A stretch of DNA of 64,000 nucleotides, taken from Euclidia mi. Lineage: Eukaryota; Arthropoda; Insecta; Lepidoptera; Erebidae. Below, in pieces: positions 11,352 to 22,440 of this stretch (position 1 is its first letter; each line of letters starts with the position of its first letter). The position numbers and the translations under genes are program-made. The notes beneath the pieces are model-generated. The model worked only from the letters and a program-made list of their open reading frames with translations. It was not told the DNA's origin and searched no databases. Location: contig OX123182.2 of assembly GCA_944739405.2 (NCBI GenBank), forward strand, positions 37,263,598-37,327,597, read 5' to 3'.

Positions 11352-12098
11352 CTTATTCTGCCCGATATATGAACTACCGCAGCTGCAATTGACTTTGTAG
11401 ACGCCAGGTGTTTGGAGAGGAATAACATACTTTGGGGTACGCAGATTATGTGCTATCTTAGAGAGCGGACTGTATACAGTCTTGATGGAGTATTTCTTGA
11501 GTACTGTTCCAACCTTGTCCGTCACTCCCTTTAGATACGGCATGTAAGCCGGCACTCTGCTTACTTCAGGTCTACGATCTTTCCTCTTCAGACGGATTAT
11601 CTTCTTCTTGTATCCGTTGCGCCTAAGTACCTCCTGAACATGTGACAGCTCACTATTTAACTGTTCAGGGTCACACAGGTCATACGCTCTGTTAACTAAC
11701 GATGACAACGGAATCTAAATGCTGCGGATGGTGGTACGAGTTCGCGTTAAGATACCTGTTTATGTGTGTCGGTTTCTTATATATACAGTGTGTCCAAGGG
11801 TACCATTATCTCCCACTGTCACTTTAACGTCGCGAAAGGGTAACGATCCGTTTAACTCCATTTCGTATGTGAATCGGATGTTCGGATAAATGGAGTTCAA
11901 TTTGCCTGCGAATTGTTCCACCTTTTGCTGGTTCCCCTTCATGATGCAAAAGATATCATCGACATAACTCTTCCATAGCTTCACATTTGATGCCTGCATG
12001 TCTATGGATTCCTTGAAGTGCTCCATCCAGATGTTGGCCATTACCGGTGCCATAGGACTACCTATAGCCACTCCATCGATCTGGAGGTAGTGTTGTCC
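11352..12098 (-). pseudogene. Penelope-like element, reverse transcriptase C-half plus start of GIY-YIG domain
   Basis: On the minus strand the reading AIGSPMAPVMANIWMEHF, SYVDDIFCIMKGNQQK and ELNGSLPFRDVKVTV gives the Penelope reverse transcriptase palm motifs, with YVDD as the catalytic aspartates. After a frame change near 11760 it continues as SSLVNRAYDLCD, PYLKGVTDKVGTVLKKY and GVYKVNCSCGSSYIGQ, the start of GIY-YIG. It is cut at 11352, inside the nuclease domain, exactly where the left fragment (7942-8089) repeats the same 148 bp. It is not translatable as one protein. Confidence 0.8.
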
Positions 12099-12905
12099 AC
12101 GATATTAGCAGCTTGCTGCTTCAGCTTGTAGTCTTGCAGAACTTGCCTGACATGTTGAAGCGCGGGCTCTCTGAAACAGAGACATTCCTACGGTAGCCAA
12201 CTGTTAAGGATGGTGGTGAGATTCACCGTTTAAGCCCTATTTGCATGGGTCTTTTTCTTATACACAGTGTGGCTTAAAGAGTTGTTTTTATTCCTGATAA
12301 CAGGTTCATCTAAGAAAGCTAAAGAATTGTTTGACTCTAATTCCATTGTGAATTGTATTTGGTAATTAATGGAATTAAGATGTTTTAGGAAAGCATTAAC
12401 ACTATCTGTTGGCAAAATTGTGAAAGTGTCATCTGCTTACCGCTTGTAGAACCTCGGTGTAATGGTGGCAGTCTGCAGATGAAGATGTAAGCGACAACAG
12501 GCGATACTGGAGAGCCCATTGCAATACCATCTACTTGTATGTAGTACTTCTCGTGCCACAACAGATAGCCTGTTGTCAGGCAGTGTTTGAGTATCTCTGC
12601 ATATTCCTCAGGCGTGTTGTTTTCTGTCAGCTTCCTTCTAGTAATTTCTACACAGTCATGTACTGGTATGCATGTGAATAATTACTGTACATCATAACTA
12701 ATCATAGTTTCTTTGTCAGAGAGATGTAGGTGTTTGAATTCACTGACAAAATGGTAGGAATCCTTCACATGCGCTCTTTTGTTACCTTTAAGCGGTGAGA
12801 GAATCTTTGCGATGTGTTGAGCCAGCCTGTAAGTTGATGCGCCTATCTGGCTAACTATCAGAGGCCCTAGTAACGCTTGGTTGCCATGGCAACACAAGGA
12901 ATTCC
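12099..12905 (-). pseudogene. Penelope-like element of a second family, embedded in the first
   Basis: The minus-strand readings IVSQIGASTYRLAQHIAKIL, HVKDSYHFVSEFKHLHL, then YYIQVDGIAMGSPVSPVV and ESNNSLAFLDEPVIRNKNN belong to a Penelope reverse transcriptase closer to the element at 37800-38657 (which has ELEPNNSLAFLDVLVIRNKNN) than to the surrounding fragments. Several stops and frame changes are present. It lies between the N-terminal (12990-13486) and C-terminal (11352-12098) parts of the first family, so it is a nested insertion or a recombinant. Confidence 0.65.
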
Positions 12906-12989
12906 TTCTTCGATGACCACGTGATATACCGAAGGCTTATGTCAGTTCCATACATTTTTGCACTTAGCGATTAGCGATATCGTTAATCG

Positions 12990-13486
12990 AATGCCATTTG
13001 GCTAGGGGGCAGGTGCAGTGGAGCGTTTTTCTTGTCTATTTTTGGTAGACCATACATTTGAGGAGATTTTGCACACGATGGTATTAAATATTTCACGTTC
13101 AGTTTCTCGGCGTATTTCTTGAGATATAACTCGGTTGCTAGATTATTTTGTTAGGTAGTAGTGTCCGTCTTAACCATTTTATATGTACTTTCATCTGACA
13201 AAAGATTTTCGATTTTTTGTTTATAAGTGGACGTGTCCATCACTACCGTTGCATTTCCTTTATCTGCTCGGAGTACTGTTAGTTCAGGTCTAGCCGGTAG
13301 GTTCTTCAGTGCGAAATACTCAGGTTTTGGTAGATTAATTGCCGGCACTTTCGATTGACGTAAGACAGCAGAAACGTCCTGACGTATGGTCTCGAAATCT
13401 TCCTTACTCACGTTGTTCTTGACTAGACAATCCTCAACGTTGTAAATAATGGTCTCATACGGTACGGTAAGAGTTAAGTTGGCCAT
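12990..13486 (-). pseudogene. Penelope-like element, N-terminal part of reverse transcriptase
   Basis: On the minus strand ANLTLTVPYETIIYNVEDC (13486 onward), RPELTVLRADKGNATVVMD and IENLLSDESTYKMVK match the conserved N-terminal block of Penelope proteins. Beyond a stop, SPQMYGLPKIDKKNAPLH follows (13090-13000). The first ATG lies at the boundary with an inverted-repeat element (13482-13958), so the natural start may lie further upstream and be lost. Confidence 0.72.
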
Positions 13487-13958
13487 ACACGATCCTTTCT
13501 ATGGCCAATCGGCATGACTCTACAGGCTTGATCGAATCTGCAGTTCGTCCATATACACCACACACCATCAGTTTAAACTGTCCAATCGGCAGCGACGTTC
13601 AGTTGAAGCTATGGCGTCACCGGTGCCAGACGATAAATATAAATAAAATTCAGTAGCACTTCGCGTTACCGGGCTGAATTTTGCAACATATTGTGAGAGC
13701 GCGCGAATGACAGAAATCTATCACCGACAAAATTATTGACTTAACTGACTGAATTGAACTAGCGATCGCCGACCGCCATACTCGGTCCAATCGGCATGAT
13801 CGCATGATCCAATCGATATGATCAAGCCAAAAGAATCGAAATTCGATCATGCCATCAGTTATAACTGTCATGCCAATTCACTCGCACACACGGTCAATTC
13901 TAACTGATCCAATTGGTAGCGTCATGCCGATTGGACGATAGGAAGGATCGTGTATGGC
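13482..13958. mobile_element. Foldback-like inverted-repeat element at the Penelope 5' end
   Basis: The left arm GGCCATACACGATCCTTTCT (13482 onward, continuing CCAATCGGCATGAC) is matched in inverse by GTCATGCCGATTGGAC...GGATCGTGTATGGCC ending at 13958; the arms are about 38 bp with few mismatches. The core CCAATCGGCATGA recurs inside several times in both orientations (near 13590, 13787, 13800, 13910-13932). It may be a MITE or part of a Penelope terminal structure. No TSD is evident. Confidence 0.5.
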
Positions 13959-14010
13959 CAGCATTAGGTACGTAAACGTATATAATATCTATCGGTACCT
14001 ATTCTAGATA

Positions 14011-17000
14011 CCGGATAACTCAATACGTCTCCCACATACGTTGCATGTAATTAACATCCAAGTTCGGCCATTACAACCATATCGTGACACTTAGCTGAAC
14101 CTTACTTCGTTAGTCCCTACTCCTTCCCAAAAGCTTCCAAACACGGGTCAACTAAGCAAAGTAATCTGGTTAAGAAGTTTTGTAAGTAATTACTCTTGTC
14201 GTATAAGAATGAATAGATTTAGCCAAGTAATTGTAGGTACTAAGTACAACAGGCTAAAGGCTATTTCGTAACCTTAACGCCTTTGCCGACTGCTTTGAGT
14301 AGGTATTAATATTAAGAGCCTAGGTGAATCTAGCCAAGAATAGTACCGATCAAACTTTATAAATCCATAGTTTATTACTGAATATGTTTTGAACAGCGAA
14401 TAAAAATTTATGAACTTCAGCGGCCTGTGTCTACATATCGCAAAATCAAGAATCGGATTGGATTGAAGATACATAAGTACAACCATTCGCAGTCCACTGC
14501 TGGACATAGACCTCACCTGATTTGCGGCACAACACTACCTATTGTGCGTCAATAGGTGGCCTACTGTACCACGCTATGTAGACGGCTTCGTAAAGAGTTT
14601 CATGTCGAGTTTTGCGTTTCTTCCCAAATATTTTATTAGCTTCGTGTATTTTTCTTAGTCCCCTGCTACGACTCCCACGGAATGAAATGGCTAGGTGGTG
14701 ATATTTTGCATTCTGTGTGGTGACGGGTAATCCGACGGGAGTCCAAACTTATCGTCGCAAAACCGCGAATGTATCACCACATTACGCTGCCTGACACGAC
14801 GGCTGATAACAATCAAAATATTTTGCAAAGCTCATCATTAACAACCTTGATTTAATTAAGTAGAACAAAATTATCATAAATTTGTACAAACTTGTACAAT
14901 TGTTTAAAAGTTATCTATATGAAAAAGTTTATTAAGTTTATTTTACGTCTTAAAGTAAAAAAAAAATACTAAATTCAATAAACGTACCTACTAACGCTAT
15001 AAATCAACGTACTTATATTAATATCAATACACTTGCGTCATTTTATGTAAATATCATACACATCCTTTTAAAAATATACAACTCGGAACATTCAATAAAT
15101 TCTTGAAAATCCAATTCGACTTCCTTGTCGGTTTCATATTTTCCCTTGCAAAAAGTTATCCAAATAAGGGAAAAGTGTACACAATTTAATTTACCAGACC
15201 TTGAAGAATACGGCGGATGTTTGTCTTATTTATCAGTAGTCTGCCACACAGCGTAGTGTTTAAGTTACTTTGAAAGATAACCCAAAACTAGACGCTGCTG
15301 AGTTTTGTACCAAAACCCACCTATAATGTTTTAACCAAAACGAACGTCTTACGGAAGAAAAACGGAATACACGCGGAAATTACTGTGACACGATGATTGA
15401 TTACACACCATCAAGCAGAAAATCTTCCACTATATTATTACCTCAACTATGTCTCCCAGAACATATTCGTAAAGCACGAATATCATCAATAAGTAACTTC
15501 CTGGTTCGGCCTTTGTACTAGCCAAAACCGCGAGTTGGTAGCGTATTTGATACACCTACGAACTTAGTTGGCACTTCCACAGTTCCTGGTACTTCGCCCA
15601 CATCAAATACAACTGTGAACCGAGTAACTTACACAATAAGCCTACACGGCATTACATATATAACTGTGTAATCTCTTATGTAACAGGAGCTACTGTATCA
15701 GAATTTGCACGAACACTAATCTACCTACTTGTTTACGGGTTCTCGAGAATTTTAGCGAAATATCTTTTGATGAAAAGGAAGAAACCGTGGACTTGTAGTC
15801 TAATACGATATTGGGACGGGTGATGGAGAAAATTAGCTACAAGTATCAGACACAAAAGTTGGAACTTAATTATTTAAGTGACTACAAAATTAGTTGTCAG
15901 ATGTCAGTACCTACAAGCAGTCAATGACTACTTTATATTTAATCCATTTCTTTCCAGTATCAATACGGACATCTACGAAGACAGTTTAATAAGTGCTAAA
16001 CAAATGTCGAAACAAAATAACATATTATTATTACTAGAGGATGCCCGCAGAGCTACGACCGCATGTTTCCTTTTTATTTAATCATTGCTGCCCGATCCCT
16101 TGAGAATTTTGACAAATCCCTTCTTAGTGCACCCGTTTGGTCCCCAAAGAACATACATACATACATGCCAAATATCCACTCCTTGCGCCCAATAGTTTTG
16201 GCTGTTGTTGTCTGTCAGTCAGTCAGTAACACAAGCATTTTATATATAGCTACAGATAATAAATATAGTTTCAGAAGAATATAAATAATTATAAGAAGAA
16301 TATCATCATTACTTACTCGTGATAATATTTTTAGTTGGTTACACACAAGTTACAAGTTTTATGCCGACGTTTGCCACGTGTGCCAGTAGCGGCGGGCGAC
16401 TCAGTAGCGTGTTTTGGTCACCGCTAACAGTTTGGGCGCCGAGACTATTTAAAATTTATGAAAATTGCAGTCCACAGGTCGATGTCGGGTGGCGTTTTAT
16501 AACTGTCTCATGTGCCCTGTGTGCCCCCTCATCACTGTGTAGTCGACAAATAATCTGTAGTAAAAAAAGTAAAACGGTTTAGTAAATGTGCATTTTAATA
16601 ATAACTCCCTTGAAAAACCGTATTATAAATTAAAACTGAGATTTGATTAAAACATTTTCGAAATAGATATTTACTGCCAGCATTTCTCTAATCTGCAATA
16701 TGAACTCACAATTAAATACAATTCCTTTATACAAAACTGACTGAAATGACTTTCAGACTACATAATTGCGAATGTAACGTTGCACCGGCTGCGGCTGCGT
16801 TTAATTTAAATTTTCCCTCGTAAAAAGTATAGATACACAAGGCGGCATTTTCATCGCTGCATTGTATTTACTTTATAAACGAATTTATCGTATTAATTTA
16901 GTCAATCACCTCCCTTTAGCCATTTAGCTCGACTATCCATTTAAATACATGTTTATATCGAAACATGCAAACAGAATTACTAATGGATGCAGATCCATTA

Positions 17001-17049
17001 GGTAATTGCGCGCGTTTAGGACCAAATAACCTGTAAAATAGGCATAGAC
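14011..17049. repeat. Long non-coding repeat unit A, copy 2
   Basis: Direct repeat of 8092-11345 with the same terminal sequences. Differences include absence of the 207-bp Helitron (empty site 16711/16712), small indels near 14700-14800 and an added segment near 15128-15160. Right after it the sequence (AATTGAAAAGAATAAAG) is unrelated to the DNA following A1. No convincing genes. Confidence 0.85.
16034..16250 (-). mobile_element. Older Helitron-type element inside unit A2
   Basis: Counterpart of 10128-10342 at the same place in the repeat, with the CTAG end at 16034-16037 and the opposite end near TTTTATATATAG. It was already present before the A units duplicated. Confidence 0.6.
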
Positions 17050-17196
17050 AATTGAAAAGAATAAAGTAAAATATGCAGTAAAATTAAATACTCACATTAT
17101 TTTATGCCTAATTGTGGACTTATTTGACATTACTGTTATCGTCGAAGTAGTGGATCCATCATTAAATGTAAGGTAATGCTCAAAAAAGGACAAATC

Positions 17197-17634
17197 TCTC
17201 GGAGCAGTCTTCGTAGGTTTTCTCCATTGTGGGCGCAATGGCGGCAAGGGATTCAAAATAAAAGCACCACTTTACTTGTACACGCTGTATTGCTCGAATT
17301 TATAACAATTTGGCACGAAATACAATAAAATATGGAGGATGAAACACGATTATGAATTTGTGAGCCAATAGTTTAGCACTTGCCCGCCCGGTGCAACAGC
17401 TGTCAGAGTAATGGACGACTGTCACCGCGTTTGGCGCCATCACTACTCTATTCGGGGTTACCCGCTCTCTTTTTCATTCGCTTTCGCTCTCATTTTATTT
17501 TACTACTAATCGAGTAATCGATTACAACCATCGGTAAATTAAGTAACAATTTCTAAGGACAACTTTTATGGTTAAATTAAACCTTAAAATCATTCTTAAA
17601 TAATCAGCGCGCCGTCACGGCCGTCCTGCGTTTT
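17197..17634 (-). mobile_element. LTR-like terminal repeat plus leader, copy 1
   Basis: About 430 bp match 22036-22440 closely and in the same orientation. Read on the minus strand it starts TGACGGCGCGCTGATTATT, contains a TATA-like TTATAAATTCGAGCAATAC promoter region, and ends with a leader and the first codons of the gag-like frame found at 22068. It carries about 25 bp extra (CTTTTTCATTCGCTTTCGCT) relative to the other copy. Interpretation as an LTR is inference from TG start, TATA box and adjacent gag. Confidence 0.5.
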
Positions 17635-17873
17635 CACACGTCCTCGTGTGTAACGTTCTCGCCTGGGAATAACTGATACAGTGATTTACTCCACACTCGT
17701 CTTGGGCTTCCTGACCAATAAATCAATTATGATTAACTATTCGTTTCACACGGAATACATTTTACATGTCAAATTTAAATTCGTTAAATGTATCATGAAA
17801 CAATACACACACACTGAAGGGACAAAATCAACTAAATCATTTACGTCGTCGGTTAACGTTTACAACCTAGGCG

Positions 17874-18050
17874 ATGTCACACAGGCCAGTCAATGCCACA
17901 CAGGCCAGTCAGTCAATGCCACACAGGCCCGTCAGTCAATGCCACACAGGCCAGTCAGTCAATGCCACACAGGCCAGTCAGTCAATGCCACACAGGCCAG
18001 TCAGTCAATGCCACACAGGCCAGTCAGTCAATGCCACACAGGCCAGTCAT
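17874..18050. repeat. 23-bp minisatellite
   Basis: About seven tandem copies of a 23-bp unit (AATGCCACACAGGCCAGTCA plus GTC). It passes directly into the 19-bp array that follows, and both share the core GCCACACAGGC. Confidence 0.9.
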
Positions 18051-18510
18051 TGCCACCCAGACCAGTCATTGCCACACAGGCTTGTCGGTGCCGCACAGGC
18101 TTGTCGGTGCCGCACAGGCTTGTCGGTGCCGCACAGGCTTGTCGGTGCCGCACAGGCTTGTCGGTGCCGCACAGGCTTGTCGGTGCCGCACAGGCTCGTC
18201 GGTGCCACACAGGCTCGTCGGTGCCACACAGGCTCGTCGGTGCCACACAGGCTCGTCGGTGCCACACAGGCTCGTCGGTGCCACACAGGCTCGTCGATGC
18301 CACACAGGCTCGTCGGTGCCACACAGGCTCGTCGGTGCCACACAGGCTCGTCGGTGCCACACAGGCTCGTTGGTGCCACACAGGCTCGTTGGTGCCACAC
18401 AGGCTTGTCGGTGCCACACAGGCTTCTCGGTGCCACACAGGCTTGGCGGTGCCACACAGGCTCGTCGGTGCCACACAGGCTCGTCGGTGCCACACAGGCT
18501 TGTCGGTCAA
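18051..18510. repeat. 19-bp minisatellite
   Basis: About 23 head-to-tail copies of CGGTGCCACACAGGCTCGT or close variants (TTGT for TCGT, CCGC for CCAC). Because 19 is not a multiple of 3 and the unit lacks stop codons, long open frames appear in all frames of both strands. These are not genes. Confidence 0.95.
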
Positions 18511-19077
18511 GTCACGTCAATTGTTAGCTGCTTATTGTTTACTCTTACACAAAATAGAAATCAAATTAATCACGTGCGCCGTCATCGGCACATTCTACTA
18601 CTGGTTCTAGTGCGCCAATTAACTCTAATGGAACGTAACATTCGGGCATATTATGAACACAATCATGTGCATACTTATAAGTTCTATTAGAGTTGAGAGC
18701 CTTAAGCAGGTACCTATCACCATCCAACAGTTCAACTATCTTATAGGGGTCCTTAACAAAGTAATCTTAAACCAGGTTTGTCTAACACTTTGCTCTCTTC
18801 AAGATCGTCAGCTATGCTCTGATCCTCTGGCACAAAATTTCAGTATCAAAATCAATAATCAGGAAACTCAAAGTAAAACTGACATTTCACTATCGCGGTA
18901 TCTCTCAAAATATTATTTCAAACAAAGTAAACCAAAACATTTAAGCTAAGGTCTTTGGACTCTATATCTTCTAACCTAATTCCTTTAATAAACTACCTTC
19001 ACTTTCATTGCCAGTTTCAGCCAGATAGGCTTTAGCTATACCAATTACCAGGCTTCTCAAAGCCACATACAGGCCTC
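18511..19077. other. Unassigned sequence between two minisatellites
   Basis: No gene or mobile-element signature. The stretch AACAAAGTAATCTTAAAC near 18757 recurs near 20152, so a dispersed repeat may be present. Confidence 0.4.
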
Positions 19078-19395
19078 ACACAGGCCCCGCGCCACACACG
19101 GGCCGCGCGCCACACACGGGCCGCGCGCCACACACGGGCCGCGCCGGCCACCAGGCTGCGCTGACCACCAAGCCGCGCTGGCCACCATGCCGCGCCGGCC
19201 ACCATGCCGCGCCGGCCACCATGCCGCGCCGGCCACCATGCCGCACCGGCCACCATGCCGCGCCGGCCACCATGCCGCGCCGGCCACCATGCCGCGCCGG
19301 CCTCCAGGCGGCGCCAGGGACTAGGCCACGCCGGCCACCAGACCGCGCCAGCTACCAGGCCGCGCCGGCCATCAGGCCGCGCTAGCCACCAGGAT
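19078..19395. repeat. GC-rich minisatellite, 18-bp then 17-bp units
   Basis: It begins with three to four copies of CGCGCCACACACGGGCCG (18 bp) and continues with about 14 copies of a 17-bp unit near GCCGGCCACCATGCCGC. Open frames on both strands are by-products of the repeat. Confidence 0.92.
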
Positions 19396-19429
19396 TGCCC
19401 AAAAAGGAAATAAATCTACAATTAGTATT

Positions 19430-21790
19430 TCAAAGATTCGTCTTATTGTATACCCACTAAATAGACAGACTAACTCAACGTCCGCACTTCGTCAATTTTA
19501 GGCGATTATCAAATTCATACAACTTGACAACTGCACAGAACGTAACTCCAATACCACTCCATACTTTCAATGAGCTATGTCAAAACTGGATTTGACCACT
19601 GACAAAAACTAAAAACAAATGCGAACATGGCCAGAACCGATAAGCTACTTTCGGACAAACTGATTTCCTTTGGCTACATAGAGGCAACGACTACAGTTCT
19701 GAGATAACCAATCGACAGTCCATGAGTACTTTCCGATTCTCGCAACACGCTCTTTTCATACGACACAGAAACCAAAGGTAGATGATTTTAGCGATCAAAA
19801 ATCAAATTAGAGCTATTTGAGTAGCAGGGTATCCGTGATTGCGATCAACGACCACACTTTAATGTACTTGGCTCTTGGAATAAAAGAAAATTATCGCACA
19901 ACACTCATTCTAGTCGTTCGGCTATTCCTGATCCAAGTCGGTGGGGAATAAAGCTACTCTGATTAAAATCATTACGGGTTTTAATGAAAATCACTACTAA
20001 CTCTTTCTCTTGAAGCTGACATATTGAACAACACGCATACTCGTTAAAATAATAGGAAACTCATACTCTGACATCCATCGGGTCTTCAACATCACGCTAT
20101 GCAACCTCCATCCGGTTACACAACACCACCCGGATAATCATTTCGAGCGTAACAAAGTAATCTTAAACTAGGTTTGTTCAACATGTTGCTTTGGTTTTCC
20201 TTATCACATAGCAGACTATAAAAAATCTTACTAGGCTAATAGTCTAGATGTTAAGTTTACTACCAAGTATCCATTCAGTCTTTTCAGCGTTATAATTTTG
20301 TCATGGATAGTCTAAATACGAAGCTTAACCTAACCTAATCATTAGCGATACAGCAACGGACCTTTCGCGTTCAAGACGATGGACAACGTTTGTGATAATA
20401 TGACAATGCTCAAACGGCTGTCTTGTTTGCGCATCAACGGAGACTATGCCTAACACAAAAGCTCAAGGGTAAACTAGGCTAACCAGAAAGGCACTTTATC
20501 GGTCCAACCAATGGCAACTCATGGCTAAACATGCAGCCGCACAAACGGCTTATCCAGTTTGTGCAAATCTACACTGATGGTAACGTGGGTACCACAAAAT
20601 TATCACATCAACGACTAACAAAGTACCCATTTAGTGAGAATAAGGTTAAGCATACAATCATCACTAACGATCACTAACCTAGTTCTACCTATAATGAAAA
20701 TTAAAATCTCTGAAACCAATTATCGTAACGCACTATGATGATAACTCAATCATTTTCTTCAACGTCTGATAATCGAGTTTAACAGCTTCTACTAGAAACA
20801 CTATCACTCTTAAACGTCCTAAGCATAACTTGGAATTGGCAAGAGAACTCGGGGCACTTGATAAAATTCCCAGCGTATCACACGAATTTTAAAAACACAC
20901 AGTAGGTAATTTTTACGCGTAAAATCTTAAAATTAATTTTACTAGTGGTGCCATCTAAAAATCATGAGTAAGAAACATTTTAATTTGTCATGTTAAAAAT
21001 GTATGCACACAAAGAAGCAGGTGTAATTGCAACACCGAGATCATCTGTACAACTCAGAATTACAACAAGTAACAGTGCCACTTTTTACTTAGGGTCTGAT
21101 CACGTTCAAACGAAAACAGTTAGGTATTATCAACACCACGAGTCGATAAAATAATGGCGCTAGTAATATCTTTCGATTATGGTCAGGTTACACTAACCAA
21201 CCAACCACACTTGTTTGGAGTAATGCAAGTCGGCCTGTACCCTCACTCTCGTTACTGATACAGTCCATAAAGTAAGACCGAGACAAGATAATCTATTTGC
21301 AAGCAAGCATAATATGATCACAAGGTTCGTGAGTGCGAGCCACCCTCGCATGTAGAAATAACAATAATCGCTTTCTTTTTAACCGGCGTATCAAACTCAA
21401 AACCTCCGTTCGATATCTACGCTATAGCTAGGTCACTACGGTAGTAAGACAACCTTACGCTAGCATAAAATACGGCAAACGTCAAATGCTGTCTCGTGTA
21501 GGAATCGAACCTACAACACTCGGCACGATGTGATGGCGATATCACCACGACGATTACGACATTTCCAAGGTTAAACGCATAATGTTCGCCGAAAATTGGC
21601 ACTACCAATAAAAAAAAAGACAAAATACGCTCACCACGTTAACCGTTGAAATCTCAGCTGATTCTCCAACATAGCAGCGTTAGCAGTCGCCTTCGCTCGC
21701 GTCTTTGTGCACACTGCATTGCACAATATTATCCCAAGAAACGATACGCATTAGTGCGACCACAAGCGGGGCGCAATGCGGGTCTTGATC
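19430..21790. other. No recognised gene; AT-rich unique-looking DNA
   Basis: No coding signature was found. A tRNA-like B-box remnant (GGAATCGAACCTACAACAC) lies at 21499-21520 without the rest of a tRNA. The same motif occurs inside the B repeats at 33091 and 59640. Confidence 0.45.
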
Positions 21791-21795
21791 TTCAA

Positions 21796-22068
21796 TCACA
21801 TGTCTGCTCTTGTCACCCAAACACGTCCATCCATATCTTGTTGCTCAGGATCGAAGACCGGTAAACAACGGCCATGCGACGATGTAGTGGGTATTTTCAT
21901 GGCTTGCATCAGCGTCAGAAAATTGCGATTTTGTAGTTCCAACAAGCCCAGCAATTTTTCGTTACTAGCGTCTTCATTTTGAACACGTGGGTCGTTGTGG
22001 GCCCATCCCAATTCTGATGTGGAAGCGTCAGGAGGGCTCGCGGAGCAGTCTTCGTAGGTTTTCTCCAT
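21796..22068 (-). pseudogene. gag-like N-terminal fragment of an LTR retrotransposon
   Basis: A 90-codon minus-strand frame starts METK-like (MEKTYEDCSASPP) right after the LTR-like repeat and leader. It contains a leucine-rich stretch (EKLLGLLELQNRNFLTLMQ) and then LPVFDPEQQDMDGRVWV, which resembles the start of Ty3/Gypsy-type gag (a P-x-FDP block followed by an acidic/W segment). It ends after 90 codons, far short of a gag protein, so it is truncated. Neither protease nor polymerase was found nearby. Confidence 0.4.
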
Positions 22069-22440
22069 TGTGGGCGCAATGGCGGCAAGAGATTCAAAAT
22101 AAAAGCACCACTTTACTTGTACACGCTGTATTGCTCGAATTTATATCAATTTAGCACGAAATACAATAAAATATGGAGGATGAAACACGATTATGAATTT
22201 GTGAGCCAATAGTTTAGCACGTGCCCGCCCGGTCCAACAGCTGTCACAGTAATGGACGACTGTCACCGCGTTTGGCGCCATCACTACTCTATTCGGGGTT
22301 ACCCGCTCTCAATTTTATTTTACTACTAATTGAGTAATCGATTACAACCATCGGTAAATTAAGTAACAATTTCTAAGGACAACTTTTATGGTTAAATTAA
22401 ACCTTAAAATCATTCTTAAATAATCAGCGCGCCGTCATAT
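22036..22440 (-). mobile_element. LTR-like terminal repeat plus leader, copy 2
   Basis: Direct repeat of 17197-17634. On the minus strand it begins TGACGGCGCGCTGATTATT and runs into the gag-like start codon at 22068. A TATA-like GATATAAATTCGAGC lies near 22135-22150. The two copies are about 4.8 kb apart, but the DNA between them is mostly minisatellite and unrecognised sequence. They may therefore be two independent truncated insertions, not the two ends of one element. Confidence 0.5.

Noticed and set aside
17874..18510. CRISPR-like array
   Set aside because: Units are contiguous with no unique spacers and the context is an animal genome.
17681..18690. Long overlapping open frames on both strands (up to 309 codons)
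   Set aside because: They arise from 19- and 23-bp tandem repeats without stop codons; the repeated peptides have no biological signature.
19032..19413. Ala/Gly/Trp- or Pro/Arg-rich frames
   Set aside because: By-products of the 17/18-bp GC-rich array.
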